A DNA stretch of 64,000 nt from Sphingomonas sp. IBVSS2 (GCF_002127225.1 NZ_NFUR01000009.1:1-64000), one strand, 5' to 3'. Counted from the stretch's first letter, positions 18,150-27,512 are shown. Notes: generated from the letters alone by a model not told the origin. A program made the numbers and translations.

Positions 18150-19144
18150 TTCGGCCCCGGTGCCCCGATCAGCCTGCCGCCGGCGACGCGCGCGACGCCG
18201 TTGAAGGCGGGGCGAATGACGCGGAGCGTGCCCAGGTCGATCGCGCCGTCGGGCCCGATTCCGGTGATCCGCACGCCTTCCCAGTCCAGCGGCTTGCCCG
18301 CGCGCAGGCGCGCCGTGCCACGGGGCTGGACCAGCCAGGCATGGCCACCCGGCGGGGCGTGGAGCTTCGCGCTGCCGTCCGCCTCGACGCAGAGTGCCGC
18401 GCCTTCGTCCACGCCGAGCCCGATCGCCCGCGGGTCGCGCAGCCGTGCCTTGGCGACGAACGCGACGAGCCGGCCGAGCCGGTCGCGCTTGGCGAAATGC
18501 GTGTCGGTGACGATATGGGCGAGCCGCGGCATGTGGAGGAAGCCGGTGACCAGCGTCACCGCCGGCCCGGCGGGATCGGCGAGCGCGGCCGGGCTGTCGA
18601 TGCTGCCGCCATCCATCGCGCCATAGGCGGTGCCGCCCAGGATCGCGAGCCCCGCGCTGGTGCCCCCGAGCGGCCGCCCCTTGCGGACATGCGCGTCGAG
18701 CGCGCGGGCGACCGGCGTGTCCTTCCAGTAGCGGACGTAATTGGCCTGGTCGCCGCCCGCGATGAAGATGCCGTCGGCACGGGCGAGAATGTCGAGCACG
18801 CGCGCGTCGTTCGCCGCCGCGCGGCTGTGGAAGACGATCGTCTGGACCGAGGCGACTCCGCCGACCTGGCCGTAGATCTCCTCGCCCGCCTGGCCCTCGC
18901 CCGAGGCGCGCAGCACGACGATATGGCCGTGCCCGGCCCGTTCGGCGAACCAGCGGAAGGCGCCATAATCCCAGTCGCCGCCGCCGACGAGCATCAGTGC
19001 CGGGGCGGTCGGGCCGCTCCGCGCGGCGGCGAGATCGCCGATCGCATAATAGCTGTAGCTCTCACCCGGCCGGGCGGATGCCGCCGCCGGTGCGAGCAGG
19101 GCCAGCACGGCCAGGGCAAGGCGCAATAGTGTCTTCACGGCCAT
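18146..19144 (-). CDS. Cyanophycinase-like S51 peptidase, secreted
   Basis: About 332 residues with a signal peptide (about 1-24, ending ASA). The S51 fold shows the nucleophile S163 in LGGTSAGLA, GIFIAGGDQANYVRYW before it, and the cyanophycinase-type DTHFAKRDRLGRL with H216. The AIGLGVDEGAAL segment is also typical. S51 enzymes cut beside Asp, either alpha-aspartyl dipeptides or the beta-Asp-Arg bonds of cyanophycin. Which applies here is open; the length and DTHF motif favour the cyanophycinase branch. ATG 19144 is close behind AAAGGA; GTG 19138 has the better spacing. It is divergent from a TBDR-M20 peptidase operon, which suggests a shared role in iso- or aspartyl-peptide use. Confidence 0.8.
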   Translation of the reverse strand: MAVKTLLRLALAVLALLAPAAASARPGESYSYYAIGDLAAARSGPTAPALMLVGGGDWDYGAFRWFAERAGHGHIVVLRASGEGQAGEEIYGQVGGVASVQTIVFHSRAAANDARVLDILARADGIFIAGGDQANYVRYWKDTPVARALDAHVRKGRPLGGTSAGLAILGGTAYGAMDGGSIDSPAALADPAGPAVTLVTGFLHMPRLAHIVTDTHFAKRDRLGRLVAFVAKARLRDPRAIGLGVDEGAALCVEADGSAKLHAPPGGHAWLVQPRGTARLRAGKPLDWEGVRITGIGPDGAIDLGTLRVIRPAFNGVARVAGGRLIGAPGPK

Positions 19145-19250
19145 AGTCCTTTGCAATTCGTTCGTATGGCATAGCCAAACTGCATTTTTATTGTTTCATT
19201 TTGATCGCTCTCGTTATCAATATGTCACAAACGCATCAGGGGGTCGATAT

Positions 19251-22079
19251 ATGCGGTACATGAAGTTCGTGGCGGTGGCGCTGGCGGGGACCAGCATGGT
19301 CGCACTCCCGGTCGCGGCGATGGCGCAGGCGGTGTCGGGCGAGCAGAGCGTGCCGGCGACCGGCCAGGAAGCGAGCGAGGGCGAGGGCCAGATCGTCGTG
19401 CTCGGCTCGCGTATCCCGCGCATCCAGGGCGAAGGACCCGCGCCGGTGACGACGATCACCGCCGACGACATCCTGCGCGGCGGCTATCAGAGCGTGCCCG
19501 ACGTGTTGCGCGCGATCACCCAGAATGGCGGCGAGACGCAGAGCCAGCAGAGCTTCTCGGGCGCGGACTTCACACCCGGCGCCCAGCAGGTCGATCTGCG
19601 CGGGCTCGGCCCCAACCACACGCTGGTGCTGGTCAATGGCCGCCGCATCGCCGACTTCCCGCTGCCCTTCAACGGCAACAGCAACTTCACCGACATCTCG
19701 AACATCCCGGTCGGGCTGATCGAGCGGGTGGAGATCCTCAGCGGCAGCGCCTCGGCGATCTATGGGTCGGACGCGATCTCGGGCGTGGTCAACTTCCAGC
19801 TCAAGTCCAAGCCCGACGGCACCCGCATCGACTATCGCTATGGGGCGACCGAGCATGGCGGCGGGTCGTCGCAGCGACTGAGCCTCACCACCGGCTGGGA
19901 GACCGGCGGCTTCCACGGCGTGGTCGGCCTCGAGCTGCTCGACCAGCGGCCGCTATGGCAATATCAGCGCAAGCTGCAGGACTCGACCGCCGACGACCCC
20001 ACCGGGGCGCCGCTGGCCCGCCGGACCTTCCTGCGCGCCGACGAGTATCTCTATTACATCAACCCCGGCAAGGCGACGTGCGACCGGCTGTCGTCGCTCA
20101 ACCGCGGCACCACCTATTACGCCGCGCGGCCGCGGCGCGACACCATCTCCGGCGACGGCTATTTCTGCGGCAGCAACGCATCGGTCGCCTACGGCACGAT
20201 GCTCTCGAAGCGGCAATCGGCCAGCGGCTTCGGCACCATGGGCTATACGCTGAGCGATCGTGCCGAGCTGTTCCTCGATTTCCAGGCCAGCTATTCCAAC
20301 CTCAAGCTGTTCCGCGACGTGCTTTCCTGGTCCTACGTCGCGCCCGACGGAAACGAGGAAGGCACCTTCTACAATCCCAATTATCTGGCGCCCGGCGACA
20401 CCGACAGCGGCAACCAGCTCGACAACTGGTCGCGTCAGTTCACGCCCGAGGAAATGGGCGGGTTCGATGCGGGCATGACCCGCAACCGCTCGTTCAGCTA
20501 CAATGTCACGCCGGGCATCAAGGGCAGCTTCGGCGGCACGTGGAACTATGAGTTCAGCCTCAACCACGCCGAATACAGCGCGCGGATTGCCTTCCCCCAG
20601 GTGGTGATCTCCAAGGCCAATGCCTTCTTCCTCGGCCCGCAGGTCGGCGTCGATCCGAACTCCGGCTATGCCCAGTTCAACGCCAATCCCACGCGGCTCT
20701 ACACGCCGCTGACGCCGGCCGAATATCGCTCGATCACCGCCGATTCGATCTATCGGCCCAAATCCTGGGTCAACAACGTCGCCGCCACGGTGAACAATAC
20801 CGAACTGTTCCGCCTGCCCGGCGGCCCGGTCGGCTTCGCTGTCAGCGCCGAAGTGGGGAACCAGGGCTATGACCTGAAGCCCGATCCGCTCGCGCTTACC
20901 CAATATTATGTCGGGCTGGTCGATTCGGACGGGAAGGGGACGCGCCAGCACTGGGGCGCCGGCGGCGAGCTGCGCATCCCGGCCTTCTCCTTCCTCGAGC
21001 TCGATGCCGCGGCGCGCTACGATCACTACAGCTTCGCCGGCAACGGCTTCGGCAAGTTCACCTACAATCTCGGTGCGGTGGTGCGGCCGACCAAGTCGCT
21101 GATGGTCCGCGGCGCCTATGGCACCGGCTTCCGCGCACCCGATCTCAACTATGTCTTCCGCGGGCCGGGCAACACCCACCCGTCCGGCACCGACTATTAT
21201 CTGTGCCGCAGGGACGAGCCGGGCGTCGACATCCCCGATTGCAGCTATGCCGATCAGGGCATCGTCTCGCACCGCTCGGGCAACCGGCGGCTTCGGCCGG
21301 AGACTTCGACCTCGCTCAACGCGGGCATGGTGTGGCAGCCGTCGCGGCGCTTCGACATCTCGGTCGACTATTTCCGGGTCGCGATGAAGAACCAGGTGCT
21401 CGACATGAACATCGACAGCGTCCTGCGCGACGAGGCCGATTGCCGCCTCGGCCAGACCGCGGCGGGCAGCCCGGTCGACGGCAATTCGCCGACCTGCCTC
21501 GATGCCAAGGCGCGCGTGCAGCGCTATGTCGGCGGCGCGCTCGATGGCCAGCTCCAGGGCGTCTACATCAATCCGATCAACGTGGCGCGGGAGACCACCG
21601 ACGGCATCGATTTCGCCGCGCACCTGCGCATCCCCACGACCGGGATCGGCACCTTCGCGCTCGCGGCGAGCTACACCTATGTGCTCAACCACACGATCCG
21701 CCAATATCCGGGCGATCCGGTGATCGACAAGCTGACCTATGACAGCGGCTACGACATCCCGCGCGACAAGGGCACCGCGAGCCTCAGCTGGGATCTCGGC
21801 AAATTCTCGACCACGCTGACCGGCCAGCGTCTGGGCAAGCTGCCCAATTACGACGAGAACGCCTTCATCAAGGCAAGCTACCTCTTCAACCTGTCGGCCC
21901 AGTACAACATCACCGAGCGCTTCCGCCTGTCGGGCACGATCAACAATCTGTTCGACCAGAACCCGATCAAGGACCGCACCTATGGCGCCTATCCCTATTA
22001 CGACATCTCGTGGTTCGACGGGGTGGGACGGAGCTTCTACGTGCAGCTGACCTACAAGATGGGCGGGGCCAAGCTGTGA
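19251..22079 (+). CDS. TonB-dependent receptor (no STN domain)
   Basis: A 942-residue outer-membrane receptor. It has a signal peptide (1 to about 28), a TonB-box-like GQIVVLGSRI, a plug with VDLRGLGPNHTLVLVNGRR and IYGSDAISGVVNFQLK, and a long barrel. The barrel ends FYVQLTYKMGGAKL, an unusual terminus because the aromatic residue is not last. ATG 19251 has AGGGGG seven bases upstream. The protein belongs to the large sphingomonad/xanthomonad receptor group often paired with peptidases or glycosidases. The next gene starts inside its stop codon (GTGA), tying it to the M20 peptidase and to peptide uptake (inference). Confidence 0.9.
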   Translation: MRYMKFVAVALAGTSMVALPVAAMAQAVSGEQSVPATGQEASEGEGQIVVLGSRIPRIQGEGPAPVTTITADDILRGGYQSVPDVLRAITQNGGETQSQQSFSGADFTPGAQQVDLRGLGPNHTLVLVNGRRIADFPLPFNGNSNFTDISNIPVGLIERVEILSGSASAIYGSDAISGVVNFQLKSKPDGTRIDYRYGATEHGGGSSQRLSLTTGWETGGFHGVVGLELLDQRPLWQYQRKLQDSTADDPTGAPLARRTFLRADEYLYYINPGKATCDRLSSLNRGTTYYAARPRRDTISGDGYFCGSNASVAYGTMLSKRQSASGFGTMGYTLSDRAELFLDFQASYSNLKLFRDVLSWSYVAPDGNEEGTFYNPNYLAPGDTDSGNQLDNWSRQFTPEEMGGFDAGMTRNRSFSYNVTPGIKGSFGGTWNYEFSLNHAEYSARIAFPQVVISKANAFFLGPQVGVDPNSGYAQFNANPTRLYTPLTPAEYRSITADSIYRPKSWVNNVAATVNNTELFRLPGGPVGFAVSAEVGNQGYDLKPDPLALTQYYVGLVDSDGKGTRQHWGAGGELRIPAFSFLELDAAARYDHYSFAGNGFGKFTYNLGAVVRPTKSLMVRGAYGTGFRAPDLNYVFRGPGNTHPSGTDYYLCRRDEPGVDIPDCSYADQGIVSHRSGNRRLRPETSTSLNAGMVWQPSRRFDISVDYFRVAMKNQVLDMNIDSVLRDEADCRLGQTAAGSPVDGNSPTCLDAKARVQRYVGGALDGQLQGVYINPINVARETTDGIDFAAHLRIPTTGIGTFALAASYTYVLNHTIRQYPGDPVIDKLTYDSGYDIPRDKGTASLSWDLGKFSTTLTGQRLGKLPNYDENAFIKASYLFNLSAQYNITERFRLSGTINNLFDQNPIKDRTYGAYPYYDISWFDGVGRSFYVQLTYKMGGAKL

Positions 22080-23392
22080 TCCGCAGGGCCGGAGCGATCC
22101 TTCTCGCCTCCGCGCTGCTGGCGGGGGCGCCCGCCGCGGCACAGGGGCTGTCGAAGCCCGAAAAGGCGATCGACCGCACGGTCGATGCCGAGTTCGAGCG
22201 ATCGGTGGCGCTGCTCGCCCGGCTGGTCGACCAGAACAGCGGCACGCTGAACCTGCAGGGCGTGGCGAAGGTCGGCGAGATGATGCGCGCCGAGCTCGAG
22301 CCGCTCGGCTTCGCCGTCAGCTGGAAGCCGATGGATGCCGTCCAGCGCGCCGGCCATCTGATCGCGGTCCATCGCGGCAAGCCGGGCGGCAGGCGCATCC
22401 TGCTGATCGGCCATCTCGACACGGTGTTCGAGCCGGGCTCGCCCTTCCAGAAGTTCGTCCGCACCGGCGACAAGGCCGTGGGCCCGGGCGCAGGCGACGA
22501 CAAGGGCGGCATGGTCGTGATGGTCGCGGCGCTGCGGGCGATGCAGGCGGCGGGCACGCTCAAGGACGCGAATATCGAGATCGTGCTCACCGGTGACGAG
22601 GAGGATGCCGGGAGCCCGCAGAGCATCGCGCGCGCCGATCTGATCGCCGCGGGCAAGCGCGCCGACGTCGCGCTCGATTTCGAGGGACTGGTGATCGACG
22701 GCGGCAAGGACATGGGCTCGATCGCCCGCCGCTCGGTCACCGACTGGCGGATCACCGCGACCGGCAAGACCGGCCATAGCTCGCTGATCTTCGGCCCCGA
22801 TTTCGGCGACGGCGCGATCAACGAGCTGGCGCGCATCCTCGCTGCCTTCCGCAAGGAGCTGCCCGAGCCCAACCTCACCTTCAACGCCGGAGTGATTGCC
22901 GGCGGCGCCAGCGCCACGATCGACGAGAGCGGCAATGCCAGGGCGGCCGGCAAGACCAACATCATCGCCGCCACCGCCGTCGCGACCGGCGATTTCCGCA
23001 CGCTGAGCGTCGAGCAGACCGCGCGGGTCCGCGCGAGGATGGAGGCGATCGTCGCGGCGCACGCGCCGGGTACCGCTGCCAGGATCGAATTCGGCGAAGG
23101 CTATCCGGCGATGGCGCCGACCGCGGGCAACCAGGCGCTGCTGGCGGCGCTCAATGGCGTCAACCGCGATCTCGGCCTGGCCGAGATGGCGCCGCTCGAC
23201 CCGCTCAAGCGCGGCGCCGGGGACATCTCGTTCGTCGCCCATGACGTCGACAGCCTGGCGGGCCTCGGCACCTACAGCACGGGCGATCATGCGCCGGGCG
23301 AGACCGTCGACCTCGCGAGCATCCGGCGCCAGGCCAAGCGGGCGGCCATCCTGATCACCCGCCTGGGCGCCGGGCGGCCGGCCAGGCGGTGA
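22076..23392 (+). CDS. Secreted M20 metallopeptidase (glutamate carboxypeptidase-like)
   Basis: A 438-residue M20 zinc peptidase with a signal peptide (about 1-23). Metal ligands and catalytic residues are visible: GHLDTV (112-117), GAGDDKGG (138-145, bridging Asp), GDEEDAGS (173-180, catalytic Glu and ligand), LDFEG (200-204), and a late HDVDSL. This arrangement matches the carboxypeptidase G2 subgroup, which removes C-terminal Glu from folates and peptides. Substrate choice here is not proven. The GTG start overlaps the receptor TGA by four bases, so the two are co-translated. Together with ggt and the D-Glu genes it strengthens a glutamyl-compound theme. Confidence 0.83.
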   Translation: MIRRAGAILLASALLAGAPAAAQGLSKPEKAIDRTVDAEFERSVALLARLVDQNSGTLNLQGVAKVGEMMRAELEPLGFAVSWKPMDAVQRAGHLIAVHRGKPGGRRILLIGHLDTVFEPGSPFQKFVRTGDKAVGPGAGDDKGGMVVMVAALRAMQAAGTLKDANIEIVLTGDEEDAGSPQSIARADLIAAGKRADVALDFEGLVIDGGKDMGSIARRSVTDWRITATGKTGHSSLIFGPDFGDGAINELARILAAFRKELPEPNLTFNAGVIAGGASATIDESGNARAAGKTNIIAATAVATGDFRTLSVEQTARVRARMEAIVAAHAPGTAARIEFGEGYPAMAPTAGNQALLAALNGVNRDLGLAEMAPLDPLKRGAGDISFVAHDVDSLAGLGTYSTGDHAPGETVDLASIRRQAKRAAILITRLGAGRPARR

Positions 23393-23606
23393 GGCGTAAT
23401 CCAGCACCAATCGGCGCTTGAACGATCCTCCCCCCGGAGGGAGTTTCGGGTTGGATTGCCCCCGGCAATCCAAGCCCGTGCCCCGGGGCACGGGCGACGC
23501 GGCACTGGGGGCCAGCGAAGCGGGCGGAGGGGGAATGCTCGCGGCGTTTCCTCCCCCACGACTGCCTTCGGCGCGACATTATGTAACACGCGCACCAACG
23601 CAACCG
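23393..23606. repeat. Intergenic mosaic of short palindromes downstream of the M20 peptidase
   Basis: This stretch contains GGATTGCC/GGCAATCC (23453-23460 and 23464-23471, loop CCC) followed by a perfect 22-bp palindrome at 23474-23495 (half-site GCCCGTGCCCC). Pyrimidine- and purine-rich blocks such as CCTCCCCCCGGAGGGAG lie at both ends. It resembles the dispersed CCTCCCC…GGGGAGG intergenic elements I know from sphingomonad genomes. It may terminate the TBDR-M20 transcript. I see no convincing gene in it. Confidence 0.5.
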
Positions 23607-23815
23607 TTGAAACTGAAAAGAACGGTCGATTCCGATGAATTGAGCCATTCTTCGGGAGACCAAGTAGTGACGGGATTATTTAGTGGTCCCGATAATTCTC
23701 ATATCGGACCTATCTGCGGCGCCAATGCACTTCGCGCTCTCACAGATACAAGCAGCATATTGGTGGTATTGATGGAGTTATCCTGCTCAACGGATTCGAC
23801 ATTCTAAAAGAATGA
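23607..23815 (+). pseudogene. Possible small frameshifted ORF in a low-GC patch
   Basis: From TTG 23607 one frame reads MKLKRTVDSDELSHSSGDQ… to …ALRALTDTSSI, then continues as unlikely Leu/Val sequence to a stop at 23805-23807. A neighbouring frame from about 23763 reads GGIDGVILLNGFDILKE and ends at TGA 23813-23815, just before the next gene. Joining the two by a single-base shift gives a sensible hydrophilic-to-hydrophobic small protein, suggesting a frameshift or sequencing error. No family is recognised and no good ribosome site is seen. It may also be non-coding. Confidence 0.25.
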
Positions 23816-23849
23816 GCGCATTTTCCCGGTAGCTATTGGGAGAGTCGAA

Positions 23850-24158
23850 ATGGCAAGTGGTCCACCTACTACTACTCCGCCCACCTCAACGACATCGCCC
23901 GGGAGTGACGAGGATGGCCCCGCCACTACGGGGGACCCCTCGGACCCGAAATGGCAGGACCCTGAGGTGAAGTTCGAACAGGACTTGGAAAATAAGCTAA
24001 ATATTCCCTTTCCCAAAACACCCACCGAAGGGACCGCTGCTGCTGAAAAGGCTACGCCCGCTGAGAGGAGTGGGGGCGGTGAGAAAGGAGGCGGCGGCGA
24101 TGACGGTCCGCACGGCGGTATTTCCCAGGGGCGATTCGGCGGAATGGATGGAAACTAG
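23850..24158 (+). CDS. Small Pro/Thr/Gly-rich hypothetical protein
   Basis: A 102-residue low-complexity protein. Residues 2-30 are Thr/Pro/Ser/Asp-rich, the middle KWQDPEVKFEQDLENKLNIPFP could form a short amphipathic helix, and the C-terminus is Gly-rich (GGGEKGGGGDD…GGMDGN). There is no signal peptide or membrane segment. A GGGAGAGTCGAA ribosome site precedes ATG 23850, which is the main support for a real gene. Base composition is clearly lower in GC than the surrounding operons, hinting at a different history. I recognise no family. Confidence 0.45.
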   Translation: MASGPPTTTPPTSTTSPGSDEDGPATTGDPSDPKWQDPEVKFEQDLENKLNIPFPKTPTEGTAAAEKATPAERSGGGEKGGGGDDGPHGGISQGRFGGMDGN

Positions 24159-24234
24159 CCAGCAGTTGCGCCGCCATCGCGGCGATTATCTGCTACCTGG
24201 TGCATTTGCTGCATGTTTCGCTGCGGTGGCGATC

Positions 24235-24257
24235 CCCCTCTTCCTTCGGGAGAGGGG
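24235..24257. terminator. Hairpin between convergent genes
   Basis: A 10-bp stem (CCCCTCTTCC against GGGAGAGGGG, one G-T wobble) with a TTC loop lies just beyond the stop of the minus-strand receptor (24284) and after the small plus-strand gene. It lacks a T-run, so its role is inferred from position. Nothing else is evident in 24159-24283. Confidence 0.45.
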
Positions 24258-24283
24258 TATGGGTGGCACCTCATATCGCTGAA

Positions 24284-26836
24284 CTAGAAACGCTTCCGGA
24301 TGGACAGGCGCACGGTGCGCCCCAGCGGATCGATCTGGTGGCGCGTGTATCCGGCCGGGATGCTGCCATCGTCCAGCGTCGCCCGGCGATAGCCGTCGAA
24401 CAGGTTCCGGATGTCGAGCGACAGCTTCACATTCTTCAGCCAGGGCGTCTTCGCCGCGCCGGGCAGGATGTGTTCCGGCTCGACGAAGAGCGACAGGTTG
24501 AGGATCGACGAGGGGGCGAAGCGATAGGCGCCGCCGGGCCCGGCGTTGCGCAGGCGCGCGGAACCGCTCCAGTTCCCGTTCAGCGTTGCGCCGATACCGC
24601 GCTTCCCGGCGGTGGCCTGGAGCGAGACGAAATCGCGGGACTGGCCGCTGTCGGGGCCGAGCTGGTCGATCGGCGGGATGCCGGCGCGCGTCAGCAATTC
24701 GCTCTTCAGGCGGCGGCGATAGTTGAGCGAGATGCTCCAGCGCACCGGATCGGCGCTCGCCCCGGCGGGCCTGGCCTTGCCGCGGCGCGGCAGCAGCAGC
24801 GCGATGCCCGAAGTCAGCTCCGCGCTGGTATCGCGGGCGAGATTGATGGCACGCGCGTCGACCGAGACCAGATGGCCGGCGGCATCTCGCGTCACGCGCT
24901 CCGGAAATGCGGCCTCGATCGCCGGCGTCAGTTCGGGGAAGGGCGCGACGCCGCCCTTCGCGACCTGCTCGCTATAGCCGAAGTTCAGCGTCAGCGTCTG
25001 GTCCTCCAGCGGGCGCACCATTGCCGTCAGCGCGCGGCTCTGGCGCCGGCCGCGGCCTAGATTGGGGTTCCCGCCCAGGATCCATATGGCATCGACCGCT
25101 TCCTGCCGCGCATAGTCGTAGATCCGGTTGATCGTCGTGACGACGGGGCCGTCGAGCTGTTCGGGCGAGGGGGCCGCCTCGACATCCTCCAGCGTGCCGC
25201 GAAGCTGGAGGACGGGATGCGGCGTCCAGGTGAGCCCGGCGCCGAACCGCTTCTGCAGGCTGCCGCCCGAGAGCGACTGGCCGCCCGCCAGCAGGGTGAG
25301 CGCCAGGTCGCCCAGCGGGCCGGCGCCCTCCTTTCCGCGCCGGGACAGCGGGACGTTCAGGGAGATCTGTCCGTCGATCCGGCTGGATGCCCGATCGGTG
25401 ACGACGGGATTGCCCGAGAGGTCCCCGTTGCGGCTTTCCAGGCTGTTGCGGCTGGCATTGATCGAGACATTGGCGGTCAGGGGGCCGGCCGGGAGATCGA
25501 TGGCCGTCTTGATGACGTTGAGCCGGGCGGAGAGATTGTCGCCATGCGCGCGATTGCGCCCTGCCAGCAGGAACTGCCTGCCCCACGGGACATAGGGATT
25601 GAACGCGGGATCGCCGGCGGCGACCAGTTGCTGCACCCTGCGCGTGTCAATTCCACGCTCGAGCAGGCTGTCCGTCCAATTGCGTCCATAGCCGCCGGAG
25701 AGCGTGACCTGCCAATCCGCGATCCGGCCCGTCAGCGTCAGCGAGGTGGCCAGCGTTTGCGCGCTGTTGTCGTTGCGCAGCGCCCGCTCGCCGGCAAGGG
25801 GGCGCACCAGGAGCACGTCGCTGCCGAAGGGCGACCAGGGGCTGCCGGCCGGGATCGCGATCGAAGCCATGGGCAGCCCGCGCAGCCCGTTGCTCTCGAT
25901 GCTGGTGGCGTTGAGGTTCAGCGATGCCGAGAACGTTCCCAGCGGGCGGGTGACGCCGGCACTGAGCAGTATCGAGCGCTTCGACGGCAGCAATGTCTCA
26001 TATGCGTCGGGATCGACCGGATGCGTGCGGTCTGCGGTGGCGGCGAAGTCCGCGAGCGTCGGCGCCTGCGATGCCGCTCCCGGGGGAATGGCGGCGAGGC
26101 TGACCGGCCGGCCGGCGAGCAGGCTGAGCGCCGGGTCGATCTCCCCGCCGCCGGGCGCGGTGACATAGCCCGTGCCGTCGAAGATGCCCGCGGCCGCGGG
26201 GAGGCTGCGCGCGCTCTTGCGGAGTGCCGAGTCCCGGCTGATGCGCGCCTGCACGTTCCAGCGGGTCGGCCCGTCGATCGTCACCCGGCCCGCGGAAAGA
26301 TCGCCGCCATATTGCCCTCCCGCGGTCGCCGCGGTCATGCCCGCATCCAGGTTCAGGCTGGCGAAGTGCTGCTTCAGGACCAGGTTCACGACCCGCCGGC
26401 CGGGCGGATAGCCATATTGCGCCGCGGCATCCGGCTTCAGCACGGCGAGGCGGTTCAGCGCTTCCGCCGGATAGGACAGGATCGAGCGGTCGCCGTCCGC
26501 CGGCCGGCCGTTGATGAGCAGGACCGGTTCGTCGTCGCCGCCGCCATTGCCGATGAAGGGCGTCAGGCGCGCGAGCAGGTCCTGGATGCTGTCCGCGCCG
26601 TGGCTGGCGATCTCGTCCTCGCCGAACTCCGTCTCGGCGGCCACCCTGGCTTCGCCATAGCGCCGGGCGGTGACGACGATCTCGTCGCCCGGCTGCGCTT
26701 CGGGGGGAGAGGGGTGGTCCTGGGGGCCGGTGGCCGCGCCCAGCTTCTCGCCCGCTGCCTGCGCCCGGGCACCCTGGGGCAGCGTCATGGGCAGTGCGAG
26801 GGACAGCAGCACGGAGAAACGGGCCAGAGGCGTCAT
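24284..26836 (-). CDS. Atypical TonB-dependent receptor-like outer-membrane protein
   Basis: About 850 residues with a signal peptide (about 1-25, ending ARA from ATG 26836). A TonB-box-like DEIVVTARRYGEA and a plug-like region (DSIQDLLARLTPFIG…EPVLLINGRPADG) are followed by a barrel whose end, TVRLSIRKRF, is the usual aromatic terminus. Where ordinary receptors have YGSDAIGGVVN, this one reads YGYPPGRRVVNLVLK. That marks a distinct subgroup. No ribosome site close to the ATG is obvious; longer starts up to 26911 exist. It has no operon partner, being flanked by terminator-like hairpins, so its substrate cannot be guessed from context. Confidence 0.78.
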   Translation of the reverse strand: MTPLARFSVLLSLALPMTLPQGARAQAAGEKLGAATGPQDHPSPPEAQPGDEIVVTARRYGEARVAAETEFGEDEIASHGADSIQDLLARLTPFIGNGGGDDEPVLLINGRPADGDRSILSYPAEALNRLAVLKPDAAAQYGYPPGRRVVNLVLKQHFASLNLDAGMTAATAGGQYGGDLSAGRVTIDGPTRWNVQARISRDSALRKSARSLPAAAGIFDGTGYVTAPGGGEIDPALSLLAGRPVSLAAIPPGAASQAPTLADFAATADRTHPVDPDAYETLLPSKRSILLSAGVTRPLGTFSASLNLNATSIESNGLRGLPMASIAIPAGSPWSPFGSDVLLVRPLAGERALRNDNSAQTLATSLTLTGRIADWQVTLSGGYGRNWTDSLLERGIDTRRVQQLVAAGDPAFNPYVPWGRQFLLAGRNRAHGDNLSARLNVIKTAIDLPAGPLTANVSINASRNSLESRNGDLSGNPVVTDRASSRIDGQISLNVPLSRRGKEGAGPLGDLALTLLAGGQSLSGGSLQKRFGAGLTWTPHPVLQLRGTLEDVEAAPSPEQLDGPVVTTINRIYDYARQEAVDAIWILGGNPNLGRGRRQSRALTAMVRPLEDQTLTLNFGYSEQVAKGGVAPFPELTPAIEAAFPERVTRDAAGHLVSVDARAINLARDTSAELTSGIALLLPRRGKARPAGASADPVRWSISLNYRRRLKSELLTRAGIPPIDQLGPDSGQSRDFVSLQATAGKRGIGATLNGNWSGSARLRNAGPGGAYRFAPSSILNLSLFVEPEHILPGAAKTPWLKNVKLSLDIRNLFDGYRRATLDDGSIPAGYTRHQIDPLGRTVRLSIRKRF

Positions 26837-26996
26837 AGACCGCGTACTTTCCGCACTCCGGATTCCCCCGATACGACGCCGTGGACCCGTAATGACTAAT
26901 GCTCCGGTCAAATCAAGGCGCGCTGCCTTGTGGCCGGAGGCAAGGACGATGATGGCACCGCATGACGTGGGTGTGCCCGCAATGCAGGGAAATGAA

Positions 26997-27023
26997 GCGG
27001 GCGCACCGAAGCAATGCGCCCGC
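26997..27023 (-). terminator. Terminator hairpin downstream of the small secreted protein
   Basis: Perfect 9-bp arms (GCGGGCGCA at 26997-27005, complement at 27015-27023) with a nine-base loop. Read on the minus strand it is followed by TTCATTT, a weak T-rich tail. It lies 37 bp after the stop of the 142-residue protein and fits a Rho-independent terminator. The rest of the gap 26837-27059 shows no gene. Confidence 0.6.
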
Positions 27024-27059
27024 CGAGTTTCAGTGTTGAGAGGGTGAGTGCACCTTCAT

Positions 27060-27488
27060 TCAGGCGGCAAAGCCATCGACCGTGCAGGCCGGACCACCCG
27101 TGTGGGGCGGAAGGACGGCGCCGCTGATGGTCAGAGTGCTGCCATCCCAGGTGCCGCTGATGTCGCCATAGCAGTCACCGATGGTGATCGTGGTCACATC
27201 GACGTTCTTGAACGTCAGGACGCCGGCCGAATAGGTCGTCGTGTACGGCATGTTGTTGAAGTGCAGCGCGGCGCAGTTCGTGTCGCCGGGGTTCATCTCG
27301 ATCGAGCCCTTGTTGTTGGCCGCATCGAGCGTGAGCTTGAGGTCGCACGTGACGGTGATGCCCTTGGTGGCGACGACGACGCCGTTCAGAACGCCATTCG
27401 GCGCGGCCTGAGCCATGGCCGCCGAACCGAAGAACGTCGAACCAACAACAGCCGATGAAATCAGGACGAGTTTGTTGAGCCTGTTCAT
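27060..27488 (-). CDS. Small secreted protein, unknown function
   Basis: A 142-residue protein with a clear signal peptide (1-28, ending AAMAQA). The mature part is small, Thr/Gly/Asn-rich, with four cysteines that could form two disulfides (after TVTC, DTNC, IGDC and PAC). Repeated short beta-strand patterns (GVLTFKNVDVTTITIG, GTWDGSTLTISG) suggest a beta-sandwich. The pattern recalls the PraB-like secreted proteins, but I cannot confirm that. GGGAG lies eight bases before ATG 27488. It follows a FecI-FecR-STN-TBDR unit on the same strand by 124 bp, so it may be part of that regulon (inference). Confidence 0.72.
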   Translation of the reverse strand: MNRLNKLVLISSAVVGSTFFGSAAMAQAAPNGVLNGVVVATKGITVTCDLKLTLDAANNKGSIEMNPGDTNCAALHFNNMPYTTTYSAGVLTFKNVDVTTITIGDCYGDISGTWDGSTLTISGAVLPPHTGGPACTVDGFAA

Positions 27489-27512
27489 TTATCATCTCCC
27501 GCGTTATTTGAT

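Noticed and set aside
24070..24282. A 70-codon plus-strand frame overlapping the end of the Pro/Thr/Gly-rich ORF.
   Set aside because: It has no ribosome site, overlaps a better candidate and runs through the hairpin at 24235-24257.
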